Of a DNA stretch of 64,000 bases, positions 1 through 9,288 are shown in pieces. The stretch is from an uncultured Lachnospiraceae bacterium (GTDB lineage: Bacteria > Bacillota > Clostridia > Lachnospirales > Lachnospiraceae), in contig CAMWUL010000005.1 of the NCBI GenBank assembly GCA_947177445.1, forward strand, positions 1 to 64,000, in the 5' to 3' direction. The first letter of the stretch is position 1; each line of letters opens with the position of its first letter. The position numbers and the translations under genes are program-made. Under the pieces are notes generated by a model. It was not told where the DNA came from and did no database searches. It saw only the letters and a program-made list of their open reading frames with translations.

Positions 1-358
1 AGGCTGCTTCAGCAGCTTACCGAACCTACCGGCTTTAGCCGGTAGTGGTTCAGTTAATTAACGTTTGAATGAATAAAAAAACTTGTAAAAAGAACATGCA
101 TGAAAAAAATCAACAAAATTGGAAGAAATCCAATTACTGCCCTTCGTCCTATGTTTTTACACAGCAATTTATAACATTTCCCAGGTTTTGTATACTTCAT
201 AGTTGTAAATGCTTTTGGAAAATGTTATTATACATTTAAGCGCATTATGAACAGGTATTAAGGAGAAATCATTACAATACCTTAAGCGAAATAGGGCGCA
301 GGAAACAGGTATGGATTGGATTTGAAGACTCAATTATTTGAGAAAACAGGAGGCACAT
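1..358. other. Non-coding left edge with hairpins
   Basis: No supportable gene is seen here. The first 53 bases carry two hairpins: GCTGC-TTCA-GCAGC, and a longer one whose arms are CTACCGGCT and AGCCGGTAG, extended by GAAC/GTTC. There is no T-run after them, so a simple terminator is not evident; they could be the 3' end of an upstream unit or a short palindromic repeat. Further right are ATTGGA/TCCAAT and GGTATT/AATACC inverted repeats and a promoter-like element (listed separately) ahead of the first small gene. Confidence 0.5.
203..231 (+). promoter_or_regulatory. Candidate sigma-A promoter of the defence island
   Basis: TTGTAA and TATTAT hexamers are separated by exactly 17 bp, about 125 bp upstream of the first small gene. 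This is the best promoter-like match seen ahead of the RADAR island and could drive the small gene, the TPR gene, rdrA and rdrB together. It is inferred from sequence only. Confidence 0.45.
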
Positions 359-589
359 ATGGCAGATTTATATGGAATTGCATTTAATGTTGAGACCGCT
401 GAAGCGGATTGTGATCTTTCCGATTTTCCGGAGGTAGTAGTTGCCTCGACAGAAGAACAGGCGGTTGACTTTGCTAAAAGGATAAGTGCCTATTGCAAGT
501 TTGTTATACCGTTTAGAAATTCCGAGAGGCGAGAGAAGGTGGACTGGCATTATATTAAAGAGAATGAGATTGTAGCCAACGCAACCTGA
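359..589 (+). CDS. Small protein of unknown function, copy 1
   Basis: This encodes 76 residues and starts at MADLYG behind a clear AGGAGG; the ORF-track start 21 bases upstream lacks that spacing. I do not recognise the family. There is no signal peptide or membrane segment. The middle, from CDLSDFPEVVVAS through the FAKRISAYCKF segment to IPFRN, is almost identical to the second copy at 9289. It is the first gene of the defence island, 120 bp ahead of the TPR gene. It could be a small accessory or regulatory subunit, or a resident gene duplicated when the island was inserted; the sequence does not decide. The ORF is real by its RBS and by conservation of the paralogue. Confidence 0.75.
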   Translation: MADLYGIAFNVETAEADCDLSDFPEVVVASTEEQAVDFAKRISAYCKFVIPFRNSERREKVDWHYIKENEIVANAT

Positions 590-614
590 TGGATTTGAAT
601 ACGTCGACATTATG

Positions 615-655
615 GTGCACATAATAGTCCAATGAAATCGGAATGTTATGTGCAC
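615..655. repeat. Inverted repeat GTGCACATAA / TTATGTGCAC
   Basis: Perfect 10-bp arms are separated by 21 bases, between the first small gene and the TPR gene. There is no T-run downstream, so it is not an ordinary terminator. It could be an operator, an mRNA-stabilising stem or an attenuator that separates expression of the small gene from the RADAR genes. Confidence 0.55.
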
Positions 656-709
656 TTTCAAGGAGACTTGGCATATATTATGCTATAGGCCGGTATAAAG
701 AGGTATTGT

Positions 710-2161
710 ATGTTACGAATCCATTTTACGTATACCAGTTCAGAGATATGTCCAAGCGTATACTTTCTACTGTTTTTTCGACTGACCGGCGCTTATTTGT
801 ATGAAAGCTATTTTGACTCAGATGCGCAGAAGCAGGGTATGCTTTTGAATTGTCTTCCGGAGGATGCGGAAATAGAGAAAAGGCATGCGTATGATGCCTA
901 TGATCTTGAGTTGTATTATATAGCAAACAATGAAGAATATGAAAAATATGCCTGCGAAGTAATGGATATGCCGGAAAGGGATGCAGCAAGGCATATATTG
1001 GTGTGCTCACACGAAGTAAACAGAGCAGAGAGTCCGTTGCTGCCGGCAGAAGGCGGTTCTGTAAATCATTCAGCAGTGGTTCACAAAGCAGGCGCAGAGC
1101 TTGCAGCACTGCGGGATGTTCTGGATGAACTGCTGCGCAGAGAGATTATTTTCAGGGATGAATATGCTGATTTACGAGATTGCCTGCAGCTTTATGAAAA
1201 GTATAGAATATGGGAGCTGTCGCTGCAGGGAAGATTCTTTTATGCTGCAAAGGAAGATAAAGAAGATTATGTAAGAATACGGGGACGATTCGTGAAGGCG
1301 TCAAAAGCTTATTTTGAGGAGTTTATGAGTCGGGGAGGCTGGAGAAATGCAGCGACGCTTCATCTGCAATATGCATTTTTGAATCTGGCGTATGAAGGAA
1401 ATTTACACTGTATCAGAGGCGGAGGCCCAATGATCTATACGGCGGACAGTCTGGCTCATATGTGCAGGAGTTTGCTGCAGAGCTCGGACGAAGAGGGCTG
1501 GAAGGAAAGCTTCAGTCTATTATTGGCTCAGGTATATGATGATCTTTTAATGGATTATAATAAGGCTTTTGAGTATTACATTGAGTGCTGCAATGATTTT
1601 AACGCGTATGCATATTATCGCAAGGGAATTATTTTTCAGGATCAGGCAGGAGATTATGAAAAGGCGCTGAAGTATTATTTGATCAGTGTGCAAATTTACC
1701 CTGAATACTATCGAGCATGGTACAGAATCGGACGGTGCTATATGCTGCTGGATCGATATAGGGACGCGTTGGAAGCGTTTCGTAATATTATGCGGATTCT
1801 GGAGCCCCGGTTGAATGCAGATGTTTTGCGGCCTATGGAAATAGAATATTTATTTAAGGCACAGAATCAGTGCGCATATATTTGCAATAAGGCGTTGGGC
1901 AGACTGGGACAGTCGGTTATAGAGAATCAGATTGCCGTAAAGGTATGGAAGACGATCAACACCAGCAGTTTTTTTCAGCAGGCAGGTTATTCGAAAAGGC
2001 CGAGGCAGCTTTGGGAGAGGACAAAGAAAGAGCTCTGTGTAAGAAAGATATATGATGAGATTGTGAAGCTGGCAGTCAAATTGGAGGACGATCAGCTGAA
2101 AAGAAATACGCAGGAGGAGATGACGCTTTATGAGGGAGAGTGCAATGAGCGGTACGGATGA
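710..2161 (+). CDS. TPR-repeat protein linked to RADAR genes
   Basis: A 483-residue soluble protein starting at ATG 710 after AAAGAGG. Helical repeat character is clearest at about residues 280-370, where motifs such as GDYEKALKYY and DRYRDALEAF fit tetratricopeptide repeats. The N-terminal 250 residues are helical and unrecognised. Its 3' end overlaps the ATPase gene by 17 bp, so the two are probably translationally coupled. TPR proteins usually act as protein-binding scaffolds or sensors. Given the coupling I infer a partner or regulator of the RdrA/RdrB complex. Described RADAR accessory genes encode Csx27-like or SLATT membrane proteins; this one has neither character. Function is unproven. 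Confidence 0.75.
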   Translation: MLRIHFTYTSSEICPSVYFLLFFRLTGAYLYESYFDSDAQKQGMLLNCLPEDAEIEKRHAYDAYDLELYYIANNEEYEKYACEVMDMPERDAARHILVCSHEVNRAESPLLPAEGGSVNHSAVVHKAGAELAALRDVLDELLRREIIFRDEYADLRDCLQLYEKYRIWELSLQGRFFYAAKEDKEDYVRIRGRFVKASKAYFEEFMSRGGWRNAATLHLQYAFLNLAYEGNLHCIRGGGPMIYTADSLAHMCRSLLQSSDEEGWKESFSLLLAQVYDDLLMDYNKAFEYYIECCNDFNAYAYYRKGIIFQDQAGDYEKALKYYLISVQIYPEYYRAWYRIGRCYMLLDRYRDALEAFRNIMRILEPRLNADVLRPMEIEYLFKAQNQCAYICNKALGRLGQSVIENQIAVKVWKTINTSSFFQQAGYSKRPRQLWERTKKELCVRKIYDEIVKLAVKLEDDQLKRNTQEEMTLYEGECNERYG

Positions 2162-4736
2162 AATAATCAGGAGCAAAAGGCTGGATGCGGTTAACCGGAT
2201 TAAATATGAGCGTTATGAGGAATTTGAGGAATCTTTATTCGCAGATGTATATGAGAAGGCAGTTGTACTGACATCGTATATTGTTGATGCGAATTTGCGG
2301 GATGAGTGCGATAAAGCACTTGACGGAAGAGCCTGTATGGAAGAGCAATATAGTAATATTATTGCATTTTTAGGTGAGCGTGGCATGGGGAAATCCTCTG
2401 CCATGCTTTCCTTTGCTCTTTTTTTGAAAAAATATGACGACAAAAGAATAGAAGGACGATATAAGTTGTCTTGCAAAAGGGCCCGTAATATAAACCATCC
2501 GCTCAAGTTTTATGTATTGTCAAGAATTGATGCGGCCATGCTGGTGAAAGGCGAAAATCTGATCGACATTGTTCTTGCTAAAATGTGGAGCGAATTTCGC
2601 CAAAGGATCGATGAGAGTATGGGACAGCAGAGTGAGGGAAGGGAGACGAGAGAATGCTTTGAGGCTGTAAAAAAATCCTATGAGGTTTATCAGCGCGCTG
2701 TTTCAGGCAGGGATGATCGCAATATGACATCCATCAGGCAGATGGATGAGCTTGCACGGTGCTTGAATTTGCGGAATGATTTCAGGAAGCTTGTAAATGC
2801 GTATCTGGAGTATATGTCAGGCAGGTGCCGCAGTTCCTTTTTTGTTCTCACAATAGACGACTTGGATATAGTTTCCGGGCGCACGGATGAAATATTAGAG
2901 CAGATCAGATTGTTTTTGATGGTGCCCAGAGTGATTGTACTGGCGACGGCAGATTATGGCCGGCTTTTTTTGGAATGCAATAAGTCTCTGTCAAGCAGCC
3001 TGATATGTCCCGGCAATATTGAAGAGCGGGAAAAACGGCAGATCAGAGGCTATACGGAAAAGTATCTGGCAAAAATATTTCCCGGTAATATGAGAATACA
3101 TATGCCGCGGCTGAACGTGATAGGAGGTATTCCTTTTACACTTAATGTGCAGGAGCTGGGAATTATTGAACAGGAAAAGAATGCATCAACTACGATGGAT
3201 CAGACAGAGGACAAGCAGGCTCTATTTTGGATGATTGCGTATTATTCCGGAATTATGATGTATCCCTTTGACAATCATTTACATATCCTGCAGAAACAGT
3301 CGCTGCGTGCTATTGTCAATGAATTATTTGAGTTGAAAACTCTTAAGGATATGTCTGAGCAGAGCCGGTTTCGTGCTGTATGCCGATGGCTGCAGACTGC
3401 GCTGATCGATTATGGCAGAACGGTAACGGATAAAAAGACTTATGAACAAATTCAGATATTTTTGGGCAGGGAGGTGGAATCATTTTTTGACGTGACTGCG
3501 GAGGTGCTTTTGTCATGTATCGCTGAATTTGCACTTGAAAAAGCCAACAAATTCCGGCGGCGCATAAATTGGGCGGGCTATGGCAGAATCATGCTGTATC
3601 TGTATACCCTGGAGAAGGAGGGGTATCACGGCTTTGTCCAGTTTGTTTTAGTATGGTATTCGGTTCAGCTGAGTGAGGAGAAGAGACATATAGAAAATAT
3701 AAAGCAGGACGGAACAGATATATTTTATTCCATATTGGAAGAGAAAAACTACAGTGAGGCAAGAGGCAGGAATAGACTGAGCCCTGACAAGATAAGTACG
3801 ACGCATTTGCAGCTTGTGCTGGCGGTGTCGCCGGCAGAAGATGTCGAAAAGTGGATGCTGGATAATATGGATATGATCTGCGATGCATTTAGAGTCGCTA
3901 ATCTTGGGGAATGGAATTTGTGGGACAGTGACGGAGCGGATTATCTTCAATTATATGCAGAGAAAATAAGAGATAACAGTCCCATGTTCGAGATACAGGA
4001 TGCTGATTTGAGGGTGCGATATCGGGAAAAGCTTAGGGAAGGAAAAATTATTATAAAAATCACAGCTGGAAACGAGCTTGTAGAAACATCAAAATCATCC
4101 TTTGAGATAATGCTATACAATGCATTGGAATACAGAGAACATCTGGAGGGATTTTTGGCAAATATTTACAGTGCGTTGAGCAGGCTGGCCGAAAGGACTC
4201 AGCTGTCGGAAGAGTCATATAATTCAGAGGGCGAAGATGGTGCAGGGGATATAAAAGCTGTGGAAGGTGTGGGGAAGACGGCAAATCCAAAGGATATGAC
4301 GGATGTGCTGAATAGTATCATGCAAAATAAAGTATTTGAAGAAAGAATGCATCTGAAACAATTTGATGAATGGAAAAACGGAGAATTGTATTCGAAAGCT
4401 TTGGAGGAATGGCTGCCCGTAGAAAGCATGGAGGTAATGCTTCACCTGGCGGAGGAGATCTGTAAAATCAATGCCATGTATTACAGTGATAATCTATTAG
4501 AGAGGGTTATTCATTTTCAAAGCCGGCAGCTGGGAAAGATCATTGCAGAACTGGAAAAGGTGGAGAAGTATTATAGACCTGTAAAGGGAGAAAAACACGA
4601 GTATGCCGCCAGATGGAGAATGCTGCAGGAGATCGTTGATCCATATAACATCGGGAAATCATTTATCAGAATGGCACCTGATGTTGCCAGGAATGTGACG
4701 GATGCGAATGGGATAGGCGGGAATACGGAAGTTTAG
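2145..4736 (+). CDS. rdrA: RADAR-type ATPase RdrA
   Basis: An 863-residue P-loop ATPase. Walker A is GERGMGKSS at about residues 77-85, and a Walker B-like segment FFVLTIDDLD lies near 232-241, followed by VIVLATADY, which resembles a sensor strand. The long C-terminal part is helical with no recognised domain. RdrA proteins of RADAR systems are large ATPases that form rings and work with the deaminase RdrB during phage infection. The family call rests on size, the motif pair and direct pairing with the deaminase gene 16 bp downstream. ATG 2145 follows GAGGGAG with good spacing; ATG 2130, behind AGGAGGAG, is an alternative. The start lies inside the TPR gene. A generic STAND or AAA defence ATPase is the alternative reading. 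Confidence 0.82.
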   Translation: MSGTDEIIRSKRLDAVNRIKYERYEEFEESLFADVYEKAVVLTSYIVDANLRDECDKALDGRACMEEQYSNIIAFLGERGMGKSSAMLSFALFLKKYDDKRIEGRYKLSCKRARNINHPLKFYVLSRIDAAMLVKGENLIDIVLAKMWSEFRQRIDESMGQQSEGRETRECFEAVKKSYEVYQRAVSGRDDRNMTSIRQMDELARCLNLRNDFRKLVNAYLEYMSGRCRSSFFVLTIDDLDIVSGRTDEILEQIRLFLMVPRVIVLATADYGRLFLECNKSLSSSLICPGNIEEREKRQIRGYTEKYLAKIFPGNMRIHMPRLNVIGGIPFTLNVQELGIIEQEKNASTTMDQTEDKQALFWMIAYYSGIMMYPFDNHLHILQKQSLRAIVNELFELKTLKDMSEQSRFRAVCRWLQTALIDYGRTVTDKKTYEQIQIFLGREVESFFDVTAEVLLSCIAEFALEKANKFRRRINWAGYGRIMLYLYTLEKEGYHGFVQFVLVWYSVQLSEEKRHIENIKQDGTDIFYSILEEKNYSEARGRNRLSPDKISTTHLQLVLAVSPAEDVEKWMLDNMDMICDAFRVANLGEWNLWDSDGADYLQLYAEKIRDNSPMFEIQDADLRVRYREKLREGKIIIKITAGNELVETSKSSFEIMLYNALEYREHLEGFLANIYSALSRLAERTQLSEESYNSEGEDGAGDIKAVEGVGKTANPKDMTDVLNSIMQNKVFEERMHLKQFDEWKNGELYSKALEEWLPVESMEVMLHLAEEICKINAMYYSDNLLERVIHFQSRQLGKIIAELEKVEKYYRPVKGEKHEYAARWRMLQEIVDPYNIGKSFIRMAPDVARNVTDANGIGGNTEV

Positions 4737-4752
4737 ATACAGGGGAATACAT

Positions 4753-7578
4753 ATGGATAATTTGCGGGCAGTGATCAAAAATCTTTTTTGCTATGTGCCG
4801 CCGCAGGAGATATTGACGGGAAAGGTACAATATAACAAAATCAGTAAAGATCTGTTTCAGCAGCTTGGCAGCGGATACATATCGCGGTACTCTAACGATG
4901 AACTGATCAATATGTATCATTTTCTGGAGACGGAATTCTGGTGGCAGAACAAGAAGCTGAAGGGTGAGGTGCCTTTCGATGAAAAGCAGGGCAAGTCTCT
5001 GAATGTGTTTGATGCGCTGGTGGCTTTTGAATATGCAGTGCTGATTGAGGAAAACGGAGTGCCCTTGTGCCAGTATAGCCAGCTGCTGCGCTGGCGCGAT
5101 ATGATTACTGCCTTGGAGGAGGATTTGTTTATTGCTTCCTACTTTGCATATAAAGATATTCTCAATGGGAAAAAGAGGAAAAACTTTTTTTGGAAACCTG
5201 TGATCGGACATAATAACAGAGCGCTGAATCGTCTGGTATCCAAAGGTGTGGCGGAAAATCACTTTCACCTGAAGGGCTCCGCACCACATTTTCATCTTTC
5301 ATGGATCAGCCTTATGAATCAGCCGGACAAGCCGGAATTTGCCAAGGAGCTTAACAAATATGAAGAAAACCGGCTGCAGAAAAATCTGGAGCTTCATTCT
5401 GATGTCCCATCGGGAAAGCTGAGTTATCTGTGGCGTCAGGCTGTGCTTATCAGAGTTTTCCTGTTTTCCGTGTTAAAGGGAGACTGTCTTTCCTGGAGGG
5501 ATGTGTATGTTTCTGCGAATGTTATATTGGAGGCTGTAAGCGGGAGTGAGTTTTTTGATGAGGTTTTAAGAGCGATTGAGATGAGCGGGCCTGCCGATAC
5601 ACAGAAGGTCAGGCTGGATGCTTACAGGCGATATTTGGGCGAGAAAGCAAGAGACATAGAATGGCGCTGCACGGTGAATAAGGTAGGCGCGTTATTGAAG
5701 GATGATGCTGATCTGGCAAACCATGCAGGTGTTATTCAGGAGAACATTGACAGGTTTCAAAGAAAATATGCCAAACGGGATTTGGATTATATGATATGCG
5801 AGGGGTGGCTGGCATACAATGGGCCTGCCGATACCAATGGTCCGCTCAGCGGGGAAAGATGGTTTTTGTATCGGATGTTTAAAGCAGTATATGCAAGGGA
5901 AGCGGAGTTTGAACCCTATATTAACTGGTTTTATCTTTATCTGATTATTAAGGCGAATATCAGAAGGGAGCTGGTACAGGCAAATGCCAATGTTGGATTT
6001 GACAATTTCCTGCGGTATCAAAACAGAAAGGATGTTTTTGTAGAAAATAGTATATATGAGAAGGTATATATACGTATGGCCGTAAGGGATACTATATATA
6101 ATCAGCACATTAAAAGCCTGGAGGCCAGGATAGTGCCCAAAAGAACGGTTGATGAAAATATCAGGGCAATCAGAAAATATGACAGTTGGATCACGGATGC
6201 CTTGGATGATGAGCGCGAGAAAAGAGATTTGCAGGAAAAATATTTTTATGTATATCATTTTGTAAAGGATTCCGAGAGAATCGAGAGAAGTAGTCCGGAT
6301 CTGGAAAAATTTCGTCATTATGCAAAGCGCTGGGAGGTAAAGGAGCAGGCGCTGGCTATAGCGGGACTTCGGGAAAGAGGTGTGCCTGAATCGGCCCGGA
6401 TTAAAGGGATAGATGCGGCTTCTCCTGAAATTTGGTGCAGACCGGAGGTATTTGCGCAGGCATTTCGATTTCTCAAAAATCATTGGGTGGAGAGCGGGCG
6501 GTTTCCATTTGCAGAGACGGAGTGCAGCACCCTTCTGGCTACATACCATGTGGGAGAGGATTTTCTTGATATTCTGGATGGACTTCGGGCAATCGACGAG
6601 GCGATTCTATTTTTGAATCTGCGCTGTGGGGACCGGCTGGGTCATGCGTTAGCGCTGGGCGTAGATATTGATGAGTGGTATGAGAGCAAGTCAAACAGAA
6701 TCTTGATCAACAAGATGGGCTATTTGGATAATCTTGTCTGGATATATGGGAAGCTGAGGCAATTTAATATAGCGGGATGCGATAAAGCAAAAACTTATAT
6801 TGAAAAGCGATTTCATGAATATTTTCTCGAGATATATGAAAATAACATGAAAAGAGATATGATCGAGTCAGTTATAAGACAGGCAGAGCAATATTATGAT
6901 AAGCATGGTATCAAGCATAATTACGGGCATGATATGCTGTCTTTTAATATTGATGGATATTATGATGCCTGGAAGCTCCGCGGAGATGCTCCAGAGCTTT
7001 ATGAGGACGGCTTTTTTAAGATCCACAATACAATTATGGATGAGTGGGACGAATATGCTTTGAACAGCGAATTCCCGCTGAACTATAGAATTCGTTATGT
7101 TCCGGAGACTGCCCTGCTTTATCATTTGTACCATTTTAACCCTGATGTGAAGATTGCGGGGGATGAGATGGTGGAGATCAAGATTCGGCCCTGCATCATA
7201 GAGGCCGTCAAGAAGGTACGTGAAGCAATGCAAAGGGAAATCTGCCGTATGGGAATTGCTATTGAGACTAATCCTTCCTCGAATTATTTGATCGGTACTT
7301 TCAGGCGGTACGATAAGCATCCTATCATTCAATGGTACAACTATGGACTGACATTAAATCAGGAGGAGCTGCAGCGGTGTCCCCAAATGCAGGTGTCGAT
7401 TAATACGGATGATCAGGGGGTATTTTCCACTTACATTGAGAATGAATACGCTTACTTGGCTTTGGCGCTGGAGAAGCGGAAGGATGAAAACGGTAACTTT
7501 GTATATAACAGAACCATGATTCTGCAGTGGCTGGATCATATCAGATTAATGGGGATTGACCAAAGCTTTTGGAGATGA
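4753..7578 (+). CDS. rdrB: RADAR-type adenosine deaminase RdrB
   Basis: A 941-residue protein of the adenosine/AMP deaminase superfamily. The metal-binding HxH is at residues 170-172 (ENHFHLKGS), the catalytic YHVGED at 598-603, GDRLGH with His631, and SINTDD with Asp886-Asp887. The complete zinc site therefore seems intact. It is far longer than the roughly 350 residues of metabolic adenosine deaminases, because large insertions separate the motifs, as in RdrB. RdrB forms a large shell and converts adenosine to inosine in nucleotides or RNA during infection. It sits 16 bp after rdrA behind AGGGGAAT, so the genes are one operon. An ordinary purine-salvage deaminase is unlikely from size and context. 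Confidence 0.87.
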   Translation: MDNLRAVIKNLFCYVPPQEILTGKVQYNKISKDLFQQLGSGYISRYSNDELINMYHFLETEFWWQNKKLKGEVPFDEKQGKSLNVFDALVAFEYAVLIEENGVPLCQYSQLLRWRDMITALEEDLFIASYFAYKDILNGKKRKNFFWKPVIGHNNRALNRLVSKGVAENHFHLKGSAPHFHLSWISLMNQPDKPEFAKELNKYEENRLQKNLELHSDVPSGKLSYLWRQAVLIRVFLFSVLKGDCLSWRDVYVSANVILEAVSGSEFFDEVLRAIEMSGPADTQKVRLDAYRRYLGEKARDIEWRCTVNKVGALLKDDADLANHAGVIQENIDRFQRKYAKRDLDYMICEGWLAYNGPADTNGPLSGERWFLYRMFKAVYAREAEFEPYINWFYLYLIIKANIRRELVQANANVGFDNFLRYQNRKDVFVENSIYEKVYIRMAVRDTIYNQHIKSLEARIVPKRTVDENIRAIRKYDSWITDALDDEREKRDLQEKYFYVYHFVKDSERIERSSPDLEKFRHYAKRWEVKEQALAIAGLRERGVPESARIKGIDAASPEIWCRPEVFAQAFRFLKNHWVESGRFPFAETECSTLLATYHVGEDFLDILDGLRAIDEAILFLNLRCGDRLGHALALGVDIDEWYESKSNRILINKMGYLDNLVWIYGKLRQFNIAGCDKAKTYIEKRFHEYFLEIYENNMKRDMIESVIRQAEQYYDKHGIKHNYGHDMLSFNIDGYYDAWKLRGDAPELYEDGFFKIHNTIMDEWDEYALNSEFPLNYRIRYVPETALLYHLYHFNPDVKIAGDEMVEIKIRPCIIEAVKKVREAMQREICRMGIAIETNPSSNYLIGTFRRYDKHPIIQWYNYGLTLNQEELQRCPQMQVSINTDDQGVFSTYIENEYAYLALALEKRKDENGNFVYNRTMILQWLDHIRLMGIDQSFWR

Positions 7579-7591
7579 ATCGTGTTAAGAT

Positions 7592-9214
7592 ATGGATAAC
7601 TTTGAGAAATTGCGGATGTCGGGATCCTTTTATGTTGATAAGTCATCATTTATAAAAGAGTGGTGGGAACAGGATGACGATGTTACTTTAATTACACGTC
7701 CACGCCGTTTTGGAAAAACGTTAAACATGAGCATGATGGAATGCTTCTTTTCTATAAAGTATGCAGGACGAAGCGAGCTGTTTGAGGACCTGTCTGTTTG
7801 GAACGACGAGATTTTTCGGAAGCTTCAGGGGACATTTCCGGTGATATTTGTGAGCTTTGCAGGGGTAAAGGCAAACAATTTCCGCGGGGCTAAGGACGGT
7901 ATTATCAAAGCTATAGCTAATGCATATAATGCCTGTTCCTATGTAAAGGAAAGCGGGGTTTTGACAGAGGAGGAGAAATCTTTTTACGATATTTTTCAAG
8001 ACTATTCGGTTAATCCGTCTCCGGAAAAGAGGATTTCGGATCTTGTTGTAACTGCGTCGCTTCAGACGCTTGCGTTGTATATGGAGCGCCTTTACAGTAA
8101 AAAGGTTTTGATATTTTTGGATGAGTATGATACGCCGCTGCAGGAGGCGTATATATCAGGATATTGGGATGAACTGGCGGGCTTTGTCAGAGAATTATTC
8201 AATTTAACCTTTAAGGAAAATAAGGGGCTAGATCGCGCAATTATGACAGGAATCACCCGTGTAAGTAAGGAATCTATCTTCTCGGATTTAAACAATTTGG
8301 AAGTAGTAACTACGACGTCAGATAAATACTGTGAGTCGTTTGGATTTACAGAAGACGAAGTCAATGAGGCGCTGAACCAGTTGGGCAGGGAGCTATGCTG
8401 GGACGTGTGCGGCATTGGTATGACGGATTTCGATTTGGCAGTAGGGAAGGAATCTATAATCCCTGGTCAATTACAAAGTTTTTGGATACAGGCATGTTTG
8501 ATACGTATTGGGCAAACACGAGTTCCAACAGCTTGGCCGGGAGGCTTATTCGAGAGGGCGGAGCTGAAATAAAGATTGCAATGGAGGATTTGCTGGAGGG
8601 AAAGAGTATTGAAACTACGATAGATGAGGAAGTGGTGTTTGACCAATTGGAAGATAATAGCAGTGCAGTGTGGAGTCTGCTTCTTGCTGCGGGTTATCTA
8701 AAGGTGACGGGTATATCTGAAAGCAGTGATGAAGAGGATACTATGTACAGTCTGGCGTTAACTGATCTTGAGGTTAAAAAAGAATTTCGCAGAATGATAC
8801 GCAGCTGGTTCAGCAGATCTTCCGTGCGCTACAATGATTTTATAAAAGCACTTCAGGCGGACAATGTGAGCTATATGAATCAATATATGAACAGGGTGGC
8901 ATCGTCAGTGTTTAGCTTTTTCGACACAGGGAAGCATCCCTCGGGGCAGTCGGAGCCGGAGCGTTTTTATCATGGGTTTGTATTGGGGCTGATTGTTGAT
9001 TCGCAGTTGGATTATGTGATTACGTCTAACCGCGAAAGCGGCTTCGGAAACAACGTTGGAAGAAACCGTGCAGAGTGCTTTAAACCAGATTGATGAAAAA
9101 GGTTATAATAAAGTACTGATGGAAAGGGGAATACCTGAAGGCCGGATCCGGCATTATGGATTTGCGTTTGAGGGAAAGCAGGTGCTTATAGGGGACAGCC
9201 GAATGAGGCCCTAA
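7592..9214 (+). pseudogene. Broken AAA-ATPase-like / PD-(D/E)XK protein
   Basis: The N-terminal part (NFEKLRMSGSFYVDKS, then RPRRFGKTLNMSMM, then IFLDEYDTPL) is the AAA-ATPase-like family common in gut anaerobes; the C-terminal part (VRHWYDGFRF, YNPWSITKF, TSNRESGFG) is its usual continuation with a PDDEXK nuclease end. A frameshift near 8385-8395 splits the gene over two ORFs. Near 9044 the frame changes again: TSNRESGF is followed at once by ETTLEETVQSALNQI, so roughly 25-30 codons that normally hold the D...ExK nuclease core are missing. The terminal RIRHYGFAFEGKQVLIG is still readable. The first codons of the family (IGVSNFEKLR-like) are also lost. It begins 13 bp after rdrB and is probably non-functional. 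Confidence 0.8.
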
Positions 9215-9288
9215 AACAGCTGTTGCGCTAACGGGGAAGAGAGGGCTAGTCAGCTGAAATAACAGTAACGATACAGCAGGAGGAATAT

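Noticed and set aside
1-53. tRNA or IS end at the left edge
   Set aside because: The hairpins do not form a cloverleaf and no transposase remnant is visible; left as an unexplained inverted repeat.
7592-8572. Full-length 326-residue protein as annotated by the ORF track
   Set aside because: The last 60 codons are out-of-frame text; the true continuation lies in another frame.
8395-9093. Separate 232-residue gene
   Set aside because: It starts in mid-domain (VRHWYDGFRF) without a proper RBS and continues the family of the upstream ORF, so it is the second piece of a frameshifted pseudogene.
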